Source: Pseudomonas cedrina subsp. cedrina (GTDB lineage: Bacteria > Pseudomonadota > Gammaproteobacteria > Pseudomonadales > Pseudomonadaceae). From it: 64,000 nucleotides of DNA. This document shows, piece after piece, positions 15,970-25,801 of this stretch (position 1 is the stretch's first letter; every line of letters starts with the position of its first letter). The stretch is from assembly GCF_001983175.1 (NCBI RefSeq), contig NZ_MNPW01000006.1, positions 186,001 through 250,000 of the forward strand. The letters are read 5' to 3'. The notes below the pieces were generated by a model. It searched no databases. It saw only the letters and a list, made by a program, of their open reading frames with translations, and had not been told where the DNA came from. Position numbers and translations under genes: made by a program.

Positions 15970-16673
15970 CAGCACGCCTCCCCGAGGGTGGCGGTGACGC
16001 CGCCGTCGGTGTCGCGACGGCAACTGATGCGCCGCACCTGCAAGCCACTGGCGCGGGCGAGCGGCTCGTCATGGGTGGCGATCACACAGGCGGCACGGTG
16101 CTCGCGGGCCTGGGCCAGCAAGGCGTGCATCACACGCTCGGCGTTCAAGGGGTCGAGTGAGGCCGTCGGTTCGTCCGCCAGCACCAGTTGCGGCGCATGG
16201 GCCAACGCACGGGCACAGCTGACCCGCTGGCGTTGGCCCACCGAAAGCGCAGCCGGCTTCTTGGCCAACTGATCGCCGATCTCCAATTGCTCGGCCAGGC
16301 GCGCCACGCTGCCATCGTCCGTCAAGCCCAGCAGTTGCCGGGACAGCGCGATATTGCCGCGCACATCGAGAAAACCCAGCAAGCCGCCGGTTTGCAGCAC
16401 ATAGCCCAAATGCTCGCTGCGCAGCGCGGCTAAGTTGGATTGCTTATCCGCCCGCCACAACCCGGCGATGTCCTGCCGGTTGAATTCAAATTGCCCGACC
16501 TGATCCGGCGCCAGTACCAACGCCAACAGGTCCAGCAAGGTGCTCTTGCCACAGCCGCTCGGCCCGACAATCGCCACTTGCTCACCCGCGCGCAGCGCCA
16601 GCGCCGGGATCACCAGGCTGTAGCGCTGGCTACCGACGCCCCGGCTCTTGTGCACCGCGCTCAGGTTCAACAT
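15969..16673 (-). CDS. tagT: T6SS-associated ABC transporter ATPase TagT
   Basis: A 234-residue ABC ATPase of the LolD/MacB class. It carries Walker A GPSGCGKS (about 37-44), signature LSVGQRQR (about 140), Walker B LVLADEPTASLDP (about 160) and the switch His in IATHDE. The ATG at 16673 overlaps the ppkA stop codon (TGATG); a GTG one codon earlier is possible. It energises TagS. Confidence 0.9.
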   Translation of the reverse strand: MLNLSAVHKSRGVGSQRYSLVIPALALRAGEQVAIVGPSGCGKSTLLDLLALVLAPDQVGQFEFNRQDIAGLWRADKQSNLAALRSEHLGYVLQTGGLLGFLDVRGNIALSRQLLGLTDDGSVARLAEQLEIGDQLAKKPAALSVGQRQRVSCARALAHAPQLVLADEPTASLDPLNAERVMHALLAQAREHRAACVIATHDEPLARASGLQVRRISCRRDTDGGVTATLGEAC

Positions 16674-19642
16674 CACGGCAGCGTCGACAACGGCACGCGG
16701 TACAACGCATCGCCCGGTTCGGCGTCGCCGAAACGGACCCAGTTGGCCAGGTCGTTATGGAAGGTTTCATACAGGCGGATTTTCGAATCCAGCTCGTCGA
16801 TGAAGTCTTCCTGCTCGGCCACGCTCAACGACAACCACAGGTCCTGGGTCATGTTCAACGACTTGCTGCGGTACGGCAGGCCTTCCAGGTATTCGCCAAG
16901 AATGCCGCCGTCGGCCAGGTTGCCGCCCTTGCGCAGGGCTTGTGGATCGCGGCTCATGTAGGCCGAAGCGCTGGCGATTTCCTGGAAGAAACCCTTGGGT
17001 GACGTCTGGGTCTTGCGCGCGGCATCGACGATCAGCTTCAGCGACTGCTGCAGGTCGTTGAGCTGCAATTTGGTCAGCATCACGCACACCTGGAACGCCG
17101 GCAGCGCCGGGTTGGTCAGGTCGCGGTCGGCGGTCCAGGCGCTGACCAGTTGCGGCGCCTGGCTCGCGCTTTTGCGACCGAGAAAGTCCATGTGCATGGC
17201 ATAACCGACCGCCGCGGATTTATCCGCAAGGCTAGGCGCGCTGTTCAGCAACGGCACCGGCTGCGGCGTATTGCTGCGCACCTGGTGCACGAGGTTGGCG
17301 AATACCGTGCCGACTTCATCCACGCGTTCCCCCAACTTGCGTACATCGCCACCGGGCACCGGCGTGTAGAGGTCGCCGATCTGCGGGTTGGCGTCGGCGG
17401 TGAGGATGCGGTATTGGCTCTCGGCACCGGCATGGGTTTTCTTGCCGGCGTCGGTGCGCAGATGCAGGGCATAGATCTTGATCTGCTTGCCCAGCGCAGC
17501 CTGGCGCACTTCGGCTTCGTTCATTTGGGTCGTGGCAAACGGGTCGTTCTTGCGCAGTGCACCGGCATCAGTGACCAGCAGGATGATGCGCCCGCCGTAA
17601 CCGGACCAATCCATGCCGTTCACCGCTTGCATCACCCCGGCGAACGCGTCTTCGTTGAACGAATGGCTCGACACGCTGGACGCTTTGACCTGGCGCGCCA
17701 TGTCAAGGAAGCGTTGCGGGTCGCGGCCCTGGTCGAGGGTGATCAGGGTCTTGGCCACGTACTCCAGGCCTGGGGTCTTCTTGATGCTGTTGCGAAAACC
17801 CACCATGCCGAAGCTGACGCTGTCCAACTCGCCGCGCTCGCCGATGCGGGTTTGCAGCTCGTGCACCACGTCGCGGATCTGGTCGATGTAAGGTTGCATC
17901 GACACGGTGGTGTCGACCACCAAAACAACGGCCGTGCGGAACGCATCGGCATTTGCATTGATCACCGGCGTGGACGGTTTGGCGGCGCTGCTGCCAGGAT
18001 CGATGGAGGCCACATTGAGCAACTGGACCGGCTGGCCGTTCTCGTCGAAGCTCTCTTTGGAATCGAAAATCGGCAGCAGGTAGAACTGGTTCTGCGGCAC
18101 CGCGCTGGCGGTCGGTTCCAGGGCGAGGATCTGGCTATTGTCTTCGCTGTTCTTCTGCGCCTTGGCCAATGCACCTTTGGCCGCCGCAGGATCGGCCAGC
18201 AGTTTTTCCACCTCGCTGGGTTGGCGCAGGAACATCACCGGCGCCCGGCCCGAGCGTTCGGTGAACTTCAGTACCAGGCTCTGTTTCCAGTCGCTGACCT
18301 GGGCCGCCGGCAGCCAACCATCGCTGCGCCCGTCGGTGGCAGCACCGACACGCACCCACGGGCTGCCGTCGACGTCTTTGCGCTGGTAAACGTAGAGCAC
18401 CGAGAACGCCGGCAGGGCTTTGCCGGCGGCGCTGCCCGCTTCATTCGAGAGCTTGGCCCCCGGTTTGCTGAGGACGCGTTGAAACAGGGTTTTCTTGCCC
18501 GCCATCAACAGCGGGCGCTGACCGCCGTCGACTTCAGCGACCGCAGGCGGTGGTGGCGTCACCTTCGGCAGCACCGCAGCGGGCGGCTTGGCAGGCTCAT
18601 CGCCGGCGCTCAACCACCAATAACTGGCGCCACCAATGGCCAACGCCACCGCCACTGCAACGGCGGCCAACGCCAACACCGGTCCACGGCGCTGCTCGGA
18701 CACTGCAGGGTGCTGCGTCGGCGTCACCACCTGCTGGCGCGCCGCCTGGGGTTTGTCGGTGGGTATCTCGATGGATTGCGGGGTGATGCCGGCCAAATCA
18801 AAACTCATCGGGATCGGCAGCGGTCGTACCAGCGTGGCCTCCGGCGACTCCCCCGGCAGGTTATCCAGAGCCCGCAGCAACGCCGCCGCATCCGCGAAAC
18901 GCTCCGCCGGGTCCTTGGCCAGCAACTTGCGCAGCACCTCCTGGTAGCGGCCGTGGTGCACCGGCAATTCCGGCAACGGCTCAGTCAGGTGCGCGAGTGC
19001 CGTCGAAAGCGCATCGGTGCCACGGTAAGGCAGCTCGCCGACCAGAATCTCGTAGAGCACCACGCCCAGCGCATACAGGTCCGCGCGGCCATCGATCTCC
19101 TGGCCGCGCGCCTGTTCAGGGCTCATATAACTCGGCGTGCCCACGGCGAACCCGGCCTGGGTAAATTGGGTGCGATCATCCAGCGACTTGGCGATGCCGA
19201 AGTCCGACAGCACTGCCGTGCCATCGGCGCGGAACAGAATGTTCGCCGGTTTCACATCGCGGTGCACCAGGCCTTGGGCATGGGCATAGCCCAGCGCCGA
19301 GGCAATCTGGCGGATCAGCGTCACACCCTGTTCCGGCGTCAGGCCGGCGGCAATGCGCTCCTTGAGCGTGCCGTTGGGCAGGTATTCCATGGCCATGTAA
19401 TACAGCTCACCGACGTTGCCGATGTCATGGATGGTCACGGTGTGCGGGTGCGACAGGCGCGCGAGGGTCTTGCCCTCGCGCAGGAAACGCTCGCAAAAGG
19501 TCGGGTCGGCGGCCAGTGCCGCCGCCATGATCTTGAGCGCCACTTTGCGCTCCAGCGAACGCTGGGTCGCCAGGTAGACGCTGGCCATGGCGCCTTCGCC
19601 GATCTCGCCTTCGATGTCATAACCAGGGATGACAATGTTCAT
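16673..19642 (-). CDS. ppkA: T6SS serine/threonine protein kinase PpkA
   Basis: A 989-residue membrane kinase that switches on the H1-type T6SS by phosphorylating Fha. The N-terminal Hanks-type kinase domain is complete: Gly loop GEGAMA (15-20), Lys37 in VALK, HRDVKPAN (127-134), DFG (147-149) and a GTPSYMSPEQARG activation segment. One transmembrane helix sits at about 325-345. A periplasmic part follows, with a von Willebrand A domain whose MIDAS motif is DTTVS (near 575). It overlaps pppA by 4 nt. Antagonised by PppA and modulated by TagQRST. Confidence 0.95.
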   Translation of the reverse strand: MNIVIPGYDIEGEIGEGAMASVYLATQRSLERKVALKIMAAALAADPTFCERFLREGKTLARLSHPHTVTIHDIGNVGELYYMAMEYLPNGTLKERIAAGLTPEQGVTLIRQIASALGYAHAQGLVHRDVKPANILFRADGTAVLSDFGIAKSLDDRTQFTQAGFAVGTPSYMSPEQARGQEIDGRADLYALGVVLYEILVGELPYRGTDALSTALAHLTEPLPELPVHHGRYQEVLRKLLAKDPAERFADAAALLRALDNLPGESPEATLVRPLPIPMSFDLAGITPQSIEIPTDKPQAARQQVVTPTQHPAVSEQRRGPVLALAAVAVAVALAIGGASYWWLSAGDEPAKPPAAVLPKVTPPPPAVAEVDGGQRPLLMAGKKTLFQRVLSKPGAKLSNEAGSAAGKALPAFSVLYVYQRKDVDGSPWVRVGAATDGRSDGWLPAAQVSDWKQSLVLKFTERSGRAPVMFLRQPSEVEKLLADPAAAKGALAKAQKNSEDNSQILALEPTASAVPQNQFYLLPIFDSKESFDENGQPVQLLNVASIDPGSSAAKPSTPVINANADAFRTAVVLVVDTTVSMQPYIDQIRDVVHELQTRIGERGELDSVSFGMVGFRNSIKKTPGLEYVAKTLITLDQGRDPQRFLDMARQVKASSVSSHSFNEDAFAGVMQAVNGMDWSGYGGRIILLVTDAGALRKNDPFATTQMNEAEVRQAALGKQIKIYALHLRTDAGKKTHAGAESQYRILTADANPQIGDLYTPVPGGDVRKLGERVDEVGTVFANLVHQVRSNTPQPVPLLNSAPSLADKSAAVGYAMHMDFLGRKSASQAPQLVSAWTADRDLTNPALPAFQVCVMLTKLQLNDLQQSLKLIVDAARKTQTSPKGFFQEIASASAYMSRDPQALRKGGNLADGGILGEYLEGLPYRSKSLNMTQDLWLSLSVAEQEDFIDELDSKIRLYETFHNDLANWVRFGDAEPGDALYRVPLSTLP

Positions 19643-20358
19643 GACGATACCTTCACGACGATGGCGGTGATGTTGTCCGGCGCGCCTCGGTTGAGCCCCA
19701 GGTGCACCAGGCTGCGCACGATTTCATCCGGCGCATCATGGCTGAGGACTTCGCGGATCTCATGGTCTTCAATGGTCTTGTTCAGGCCGTCGCTGCACAG
19801 CAGGTAACTGTCACCGGGGGCGATCAACAGGTCGAGCACCGCCACTTCAAGCTGGGCTTCCACACCGACGGCGCGGGTGACGATATTGGCGCGCGGATGG
19901 CTGCGGGCGTCGGCCTCGCTGAGTAGGCCGCTGTCTTGCAGGTCCTGCACATAACTGTGATCGCGCGAAAGGCTCTCCAACACCCCGTCGCGCAGGCGGT
20001 ACAGGCGACTATCACCTGCCCACAGGCACACGCCGCGCAAGCCCCGGGCGGCCAGCAGCACCACGGTGCTGCCCATCATGGTCACGCCACGGTTGGCGGT
20101 TTCTTCGCGCACGGCGGCGTTGATGCGGATCAGGTCATTGCGCAACGCCGCCGAGTATTCCTCCAAAGAACGCCCCAGCGGCACACTGCGCAGGCTGTCG
20201 ACGATCAGGCTGCTGACGTAATCGCCCGCCGCGTGTCCGCCCATGCCGTCAGCCACCACCCACAGGCGGTTCTCCGGCAGGTCCAGGCAAGCGTCTTCAT
20301 TCACCTGGCGCACCATGCCCACATGGCTTTTGCTCGCCGATTTGTACGTCGCGCCCAT
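19639..20358 (-). CDS. pppA: T6SS PP2C-type serine/threonine phosphatase PppA
   Basis: A 239-residue PP2C-family metal-dependent phosphatase, full-length. The metal-binding motifs are RQVNEDA (about 17-23), ADGMGGHAAGD (about 36-46), DSRLYRLRDG (about 115), LCSDGL (about 185) and GAPDNITAIVVKV at the end. It reverses PpkA phosphorylation of Fha. It abuts tagF with no gap and overlaps ppkA. Confidence 0.95.
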   Translation of the reverse strand: MGATYKSASKSHVGMVRQVNEDACLDLPENRLWVVADGMGGHAAGDYVSSLIVDSLRSVPLGRSLEEYSAALRNDLIRINAAVREETANRGVTMMGSTVVLLAARGLRGVCLWAGDSRLYRLRDGVLESLSRDHSYVQDLQDSGLLSEADARSHPRANIVTRAVGVEAQLEVAVLDLLIAPGDSYLLCSDGLNKTIEDHEIREVLSHDAPDEIVRSLVHLGLNRGAPDNITAIVVKVSS

Positions 20359-21012
20359 CTACACCACACCTTCTTGTCCGAGCAAAAACTGCGCAAAATC
20401 GCCGGCGGCAGGCAGGCCCTGACACCGCAATAAACCGGGGGAAATACGCTGCGAACCACGGCCCCACCACAAGCTCGCACCCTCGCAGGCCTGCTCCGCC
20501 AGCGCGGCCAGGCGCTGATGCGGCTCGGTAGCGGCCATGCGTTGCAGGCCGGCGAAGCGGCTGTCTACCGCACGTGGTTCAGTGGCCGGCAGGCCCAAGT
20601 GATCGAGGCCGTCATTGAACCGTTCGAAGGTCGCGCCAGCATCCAACGTACTGAGCAGCAACGCTTCGGCCTGTTCGAACCAAGTATCGGGCCCGCCCAC
20701 CAAGGATGCCGGGTTGGTGTCGTGATCGAGCAACGCCACCACCGCCAGCGGGAAGTAGCGTCCGACCCGGTCGATGCTCGGCATCACCACGCCCGCCGCC
20801 GCGTCCGGCCCGCACACGCCCGGCGCCAGCACGAAGCGCCACAACGGGCTGACCAGATACACGTTAAGCCACTCGCCGCCCAGGCTGTCCTGGCTGGCGA
20901 GCAACCCCGCCGCCAGCCAGTTGTCCCACGGGCCGACGAAACTCTGGGGCAAGGCACGGCTGACGAAATCCCCACGACTGGCCAACTTGCCGTAGAAACC
21001 CAGCGTCGTCAT
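20359..21012 (-). CDS. tagF: T6SS-associated protein TagF
   Basis: A 217-residue DUF2094 protein: FYGKLASRGDFVSRALPQSFVGPWDNWLAAGL at the start is the family hallmark. In P. aeruginosa TagF is a post-translational repressor of the H1-T6SS that acts independently of PpkA by binding Fha. Here it is stand-alone, not fused to PppA. It overlaps tssM by 4 nt. Confidence 0.92.
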   Translation of the reverse strand: MTTLGFYGKLASRGDFVSRALPQSFVGPWDNWLAAGLLASQDSLGGEWLNVYLVSPLWRFVLAPGVCGPDAAAGVVMPSIDRVGRYFPLAVVALLDHDTNPASLVGGPDTWFEQAEALLLSTLDAGATFERFNDGLDHLGLPATEPRAVDSRFAGLQRMAATEPHQRLAALAEQACEGASLWWGRGSQRISPGLLRCQGLPAAGDFAQFLLGQEGVV

Positions 21013-24000
21013 AGCCGCTCCGGCAGGCTGAAGCCGCTGAGCACGCGGCTCTTGAACGGGTTGAAGGCGCTGTTGGCGCGCAGCTCGTAGGCGATGCTCG
21101 CACCGTCGACGCGCAGGCGCAGGTTGAAGCGGTCCGGCGAATTACCGGCGGTGAGGTCCGATTGCTCCAGCAGGCGGAACCAGGCCCACGGCCCGTCCAG
21201 GGTCACGCCGGAGCGGCCGCTGGCCGAGGGCGGCATGATCGAAATGCGCACCACGCCAATGCTGCCGGGGTTCGGCCACTGCATCGCCACCGGGCGACTC
21301 GGGCCGTGGTCGTAGCTCAATTGCTGGCCGTCCAGGTCCAGCAGGAACTGGGTGATGGTCGGGTCCATCGACACGGGCTTGAGTTCGAAACGCACGATGG
21401 GCTGGGTGCCCCCCGACCTGAAGAACGCGTCACGAATCGTCGCGGCACGCTGGAAGGTTTGCAGCACACCCGGTGCAATCCCCAGCTTCTGCGCCGCGCC
21501 CGGTTGCCAGCGCCAGGTCTGCGCCGAAGTATCCACGTAGGGCTGCAGGTACTTGCGGAAGTAATTGTCCATCACCCCGCCGACTCCGAAGAACTGGCCG
21601 AAGTCATCCAGGGTGGCGTCACGGGCACTGCCCGGCGACATCGGGTAACGCCCCGCCAGGGACTGGCGATACACGTTGACCACTTCGCTGACCCAGGCTG
21701 CGTTCAGCTGGTTGCGTACCCCGCCCATCATGCTGTTGGTGGTGGAGTTGACCACTGACTTGACCAGGCCCTGTACCAGCGGCGGCTGGCGTTCGGCATT
21801 CAGGCTGACCCGTGTCGCCGCAGCCGCCGCCTGGTTCTTCGCCTCGCCGAGCAAGGCATCGCCGCTGGCACCGACCATGGCGCTGACCTGCACATACAGC
21901 GCGTTCATATCGGTGAGCAGACCGTCGATGGCCGCCGGTTCGCCTTCGTTCTTGCTGACAATGCTGTTGAGTTCGGCAAAGTGCGCCGTCACCGGGTCAT
22001 CCGTGGCGGCAGGTGCGTTGGCGCTCGGTTGTTCCTGGCCGAGCAGGCTGCCGAGGCGCTCCTTGAGCTTGTCGACGCCGCCTTCCACCGGCACGCCTTT
22101 GGCGACCAATTGGCGTTCTTCAGCTTGCAGGTCGGTTTCCTTCGCCACGGCCACCAGCAGTTTTTTCAGCGGGGACGTGGGGCCGGAAATCACCCGCAGC
22201 ACATCGGCCGCCTGGGCCACGCTGGTGATCGGCACAAAGTCGATATCCGCCAGCAAGGCATCCCACTGGCGCTGGTAATCCTGGAAATACAAACGACGCA
22301 CATCGGCGGCCAGGCTGGCTACGTTCTGCTGGTCGGCCTGCTCGTGGCCAAGTACCCATTGCTCTTCAGCCAGGGTGCCGGTCTGGTTCAGGCTGCTCAA
22401 CAGGAACGCCTGGCGATAGCCCTTGGCGGTGAAGAACCCACTCAGCGGTTCGCCCAACGGCTTGCCGCTCTTGCGGCTGAACACCAGTGCCGCATCACGG
22501 CCGGCGGCTTCGTTGATGCGAAAATCCGGAATGCCTTCCGGCAGTTTCTGGCGTTTGACCCGGTCGTAGACGCGTTGCGCCACCGGCAGCTGTTGCAGCT
22601 GGCGGCGCAGATCGTCGATCAGGCGCGGGTCGAGGCGCGCACTCGGCGGGTGGCGTTCGAACAGGGCTTGCAGGTGCCCGGCCAAGGCTTGGCGCTGATC
22701 GGCCGGTAGGTCGCGCGGCAGGTTGCGGTCCCAGTCGAGGGCGATCCAGGCCTTGATGAAGTCCGGGTCATAATGCTCGGTGTCGGCGAGCATCAAGTAG
22801 GCTTTGAGGCCTTCATAGAGGAAGTCGGAATTGCCGCCGCCGTGCAGTTGTTCTTCGATGCGGGTCACCAGGCGTGGCGCAAACACGGCAATCAACAGCT
22901 TGCGGTAGACACTGGCCGACTCGGCTTCAAGCATGTCGCCCTGATACAGGCCGAGGCCTTCGGACCAGCTTGGCGAGTCGCCCGCCAGGTTCTTCACCGC
23001 GTTGAGCAATGGCAGCACCGCGAGCACTTCACGCTGCGCCGGGCTCAGGTTCTGCACGGCCTGGCCCAGCGGCGCGACCTTCTGGTCGACTTGCGCGATA
23101 TACGCCTGGTTGGCGCGGTAACTCACCCACCACAGGCCGCTGACCACCACGACCAATGCCACGGTGGCGGCCAGCACACCGCGCGCAATCCATTTGCGGC
23201 GCCGTTCGACCTTGGGGTTCACCCCCACCAAGCCGCGTTCGGCAAACGCCACGGCGGTGAACAGCTTTTCGATGAAATAGCTGCGCCCGGTGCCGCTCTG
23301 GCGCGCCAGATGCTGACGGTCCAGGTTCATGCTCTGGGCCATGGCGCCGATCAGGCGGTCGATCGGGCTGCCTTCCTGGGTGCCGCTGGTGAAGTACACA
23401 CCGCGCAGCAACACGCGCTCTTCAAAGGCATTGGGCTTGAACACGCCTTCAAGGAAGCTTTGCAGGCAATCCTTCAATGCGCCGAACTGCTGCGGGAAGC
23501 CGTAGATCAGGTCGCGCCGCGCCGGGTCGCGCTCCTGTTGCAGGCGTTCCACCAGGCGTTCGTTGAGGCGCTGTTCCAGGCCGGCGAATTCGCTTTGCAG
23601 GTGCGCCAACGGGCTGTCGCTGTTTTTGCCGTCGTCCAGGGCAAAGGTCATGCCCCACACCTGGGCGCGGTCTTCCTTGCTCAGGTTGTCGAAGAACTCC
23701 ATGAAGCCCGGCACCAGGTCGAGCTTGGTCAGCATCAGGTAGATCGGGAAACGCACGCCCAGTTGGGTGTACAGCTCCTGGATGCGCAGGCGGATCGCCG
23801 CGGCGTGGGCGGCGCGCTCGGCGTCGGTGCCGAGCAGCAAGTCCGAGAGGCTGATAGCAATGAATGCACCGTCGATGGGCCGTCGCGAGCGCTGCTTTTT
23901 CAGCAGGTCGAGAAAGCCCAGCCACGCGGCTTTATCCACCGTGGAGTTGCTGTCCTGGGTGGTATAGCGGCCTGCCGTGTCGAGCAATACGGCTTGATCG

Positions 24001-24509
24001 GTAAACCACCAGTCGCAGTTGCGCGTACCACCCACGCCACGCACGGCGCCTGCGCCCAATTGCGCGGCCAGCGGGAAATGCAGCCCCGAATTGACCAGCG
24101 CCGTGGTCTTGCCCGAGCCCGGTGGGCCGATGATTACGTACCACGGCAGCTCATAAAGGTTGCGGCGCTCATCGCCACCGAGCTTGGCCTTTTTCAGCAG
24201 CGCCAGAGCCTCGTCCATACGCTGGCGCAGCGTGGTGAGTTCTTCGGCCGTGGCGACGCTGTTCGGGTCTGCGGGGGTTTCGGCGGCCAGGCTGCGCATC
24301 ACTTCGGCGGCCTGACGCTGCGCCTGGACGATGCGCAACACCCGGTAGGCGATCCACAGCGCAAACACCAGGACGATCAGCGCCCAGCGGCGTCCTTCCG
24401 GCACCAGCACATCGAGCAACGGCCCGACGAACCAGATGATCAGGCTCAGGGCGATCAGGCCCAGCACGGGGATCACCCAGCGAATCATGAAACTGAACAA
24501 CGCCTTCAC
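21009..24509 (-). CDS. tssM: T6SS membrane core protein TssM (IcmF)
   Basis: A 1166-residue inner-membrane protein. Two N-terminal transmembrane helices (about 10-30 and 42-60) flank the start of the cytoplasmic NTPase-like domain with Walker A GPPGSGKT (128-135). A third helix lies at about 440-462, and a large periplasmic domain runs to the C-terminus. It forms the TssJLM envelope-spanning channel. Length and Walker motif are intact. Confidence 0.96.
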   Translation of the reverse strand: MKALFSFMIRWVIPVLGLIALSLIIWFVGPLLDVLVPEGRRWALIVLVFALWIAYRVLRIVQAQRQAAEVMRSLAAETPADPNSVATAEELTTLRQRMDEALALLKKAKLGGDERRNLYELPWYVIIGPPGSGKTTALVNSGLHFPLAAQLGAGAVRGVGGTRNCDWWFTDQAVLLDTAGRYTTQDSNSTVDKAAWLGFLDLLKKQRSRRPIDGAFIAISLSDLLLGTDAERAAHAAAIRLRIQELYTQLGVRFPIYLMLTKLDLVPGFMEFFDNLSKEDRAQVWGMTFALDDGKNSDSPLAHLQSEFAGLEQRLNERLVERLQQERDPARRDLIYGFPQQFGALKDCLQSFLEGVFKPNAFEERVLLRGVYFTSGTQEGSPIDRLIGAMAQSMNLDRQHLARQSGTGRSYFIEKLFTAVAFAERGLVGVNPKVERRRKWIARGVLAATVALVVVVSGLWWVSYRANQAYIAQVDQKVAPLGQAVQNLSPAQREVLAVLPLLNAVKNLAGDSPSWSEGLGLYQGDMLEAESASVYRKLLIAVFAPRLVTRIEEQLHGGGNSDFLYEGLKAYLMLADTEHYDPDFIKAWIALDWDRNLPRDLPADQRQALAGHLQALFERHPPSARLDPRLIDDLRRQLQQLPVAQRVYDRVKRQKLPEGIPDFRINEAAGRDAALVFSRKSGKPLGEPLSGFFTAKGYRQAFLLSSLNQTGTLAEEQWVLGHEQADQQNVASLAADVRRLYFQDYQRQWDALLADIDFVPITSVAQAADVLRVISGPTSPLKKLLVAVAKETDLQAEERQLVAKGVPVEGGVDKLKERLGSLLGQEQPSANAPAATDDPVTAHFAELNSIVSKNEGEPAAIDGLLTDMNALYVQVSAMVGASGDALLGEAKNQAAAAATRVSLNAERQPPLVQGLVKSVVNSTTNSMMGGVRNQLNAAWVSEVVNVYRQSLAGRYPMSPGSARDATLDDFGQFFGVGGVMDNYFRKYLQPYVDTSAQTWRWQPGAAQKLGIAPGVLQTFQRAATIRDAFFRSGGTQPIVRFELKPVSMDPTITQFLLDLDGQQLSYDHGPSRPVAMQWPNPGSIGVVRISIMPPSASGRSGVTLDGPWAWFRLLEQSDLTAGNSPDRFNLRLRVDGASIAYELRANSAFNPFKSRVLSGFSLPERL

Positions 24510-25795
24510 TCGACGCCCTCCGCCAATACGGTGATTTCAACCCGACGATTGCGGGCACGGCCTTCGGCTGTTGCGTTGGTCGCCAATGGCTCGGTGTCGC
24601 TGCGGCCCTCGGCACTGAAGCGATCGGCCTGGCCGGTCTTGGCCGCCAGAATCTCCAGCACCGACTTGGCCCGTGCTTCGGACAAGGCCCAGTTGGACGG
24701 AAAGCGCAGCGTGGCAATCGGGCGGTTGTCGCTGTGCCCGGTAACGCGCACCTGGCCCTTGACCTTGCGGATAGCGTCGGCAATGCGCAGCATCAGTGGC
24801 TGATAATCGTCGACGATGCTGGCGCTGGCGGAGGCGAACAGTTCATCGCCACGAATGGTCACCACCGAGCGGTCGACCTTATCTTCCACGGCGACGCGGC
24901 CGGCCTTGATTTCTTCAGCAAGGAAGCCCGCCAGGCGCGGCCGTTCGATGACTTTGGGCTGCGCCACCGGGCGGTCGATGGCCTGCACCGGGATTTCGCC
25001 CAGCGCATGGATATTCTTGAACACCGGCTCGGCGTCAGCCGCCAGCAACATGCGCAAGACGAACAACAGCGCCAACAGCAGCGCCAAGCCGATGGCCACG
25101 GCGATCCAGGGCGGCATGAACTGCGCCAGGCGATCGCGCGCCACGGTCACGCCGCCCCAGTGCGGCGACAGTTCGCGCTCGTGTTCGCCACGGGCGCTGC
25201 GAATGGCCGCGGCGGTGCGTTCGCGCAGGGCCTCCAGCTGGCTGCGACCGTCGTTCATCACGCGATAGCGGCCTTCGAAACCCAGGCACATGCACAGGTA
25301 CAACAGCTCCAGCAGGTAGAGGCGTTCGCGCGGGCTTTGCAGGCAGTGCTCAAGCAGCTGGAAGACCTTTTCGCCGCCCCAGGCTTCGTTGTGCACGGTG
25401 ATCAGCAGGCTTTGCTTACCCCAATCACTGGTGCTGCCCCAGGGTGTGCTCAACACGGCTTCATCCAGCGCGGTGCACAGCGCGTAGCGCGCCAGCAGCA
25501 CTTCGTTGCGGGCGATGCCGGCGGCTTCGGCGCGCTCTTCGAACTGGCGCAGGTAGGCCAGCAACTGCGCACGCAGGCTGGCCGGCGCCGGATGGGCGAT
25601 GGTGTTGCGCAGGCGCGTCAGCAAGGCAAGCAGCGGGCCGGCGGCGCTTTCCAGCGGGTTCAGGCCGTGGCTCTTGCCGGTGAGCATTGGCGCGGCCGGC
25701 ATCGCCAAAGGCGCAGGCTCGGCACGCGCAGGTTCCGGCGCCCGGCCACCCGGACGCGGCATGAACTGGGTGCGGTCATCATCGTTGGGGTGCAT
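24506..25795 (-). CDS. tssL: T6SS membrane protein TssL with peptidoglycan-binding OmpA domain
   Basis: A 429-residue protein. The cytoplasmic DotU/IcmH domain spans about 45-220. One transmembrane helix is at 228-250. A C-terminal OmpA/Pal-like domain (about 300-429, VRVTGHSDNRPIATLRFPSN, EGRARNRRVEI) should bind peptidoglycan and makes this the extended TssL type, which anchors the complex to the cell wall. It overlaps tssM by 4 nt. Confidence 0.95.
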   Translation of the reverse strand: MHPNDDDRTQFMPRPGGRAPEPARAEPAPLAMPAAPMLTGKSHGLNPLESAAGPLLALLTRLRNTIAHPAPASLRAQLLAYLRQFEERAEAAGIARNEVLLARYALCTALDEAVLSTPWGSTSDWGKQSLLITVHNEAWGGEKVFQLLEHCLQSPRERLYLLELLYLCMCLGFEGRYRVMNDGRSQLEALRERTAAAIRSARGEHERELSPHWGGVTVARDRLAQFMPPWIAVAIGLALLLALLFVLRMLLAADAEPVFKNIHALGEIPVQAIDRPVAQPKVIERPRLAGFLAEEIKAGRVAVEDKVDRSVVTIRGDELFASASASIVDDYQPLMLRIADAIRKVKGQVRVTGHSDNRPIATLRFPSNWALSEARAKSVLEILAAKTGQADRFSAEGRSDTEPLATNATAEGRARNRRVEITVLAEGVE

Positions 25796-25801
25796 CGCGG
25801 A

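Noticed and set aside
17150..19807. 885-codon open frame on the plus strand
   Set aside because: Antisense shadow of ppkA. The protein is His/Arg/Gln-rich without motifs, while the opposite strand encodes a full kinase.
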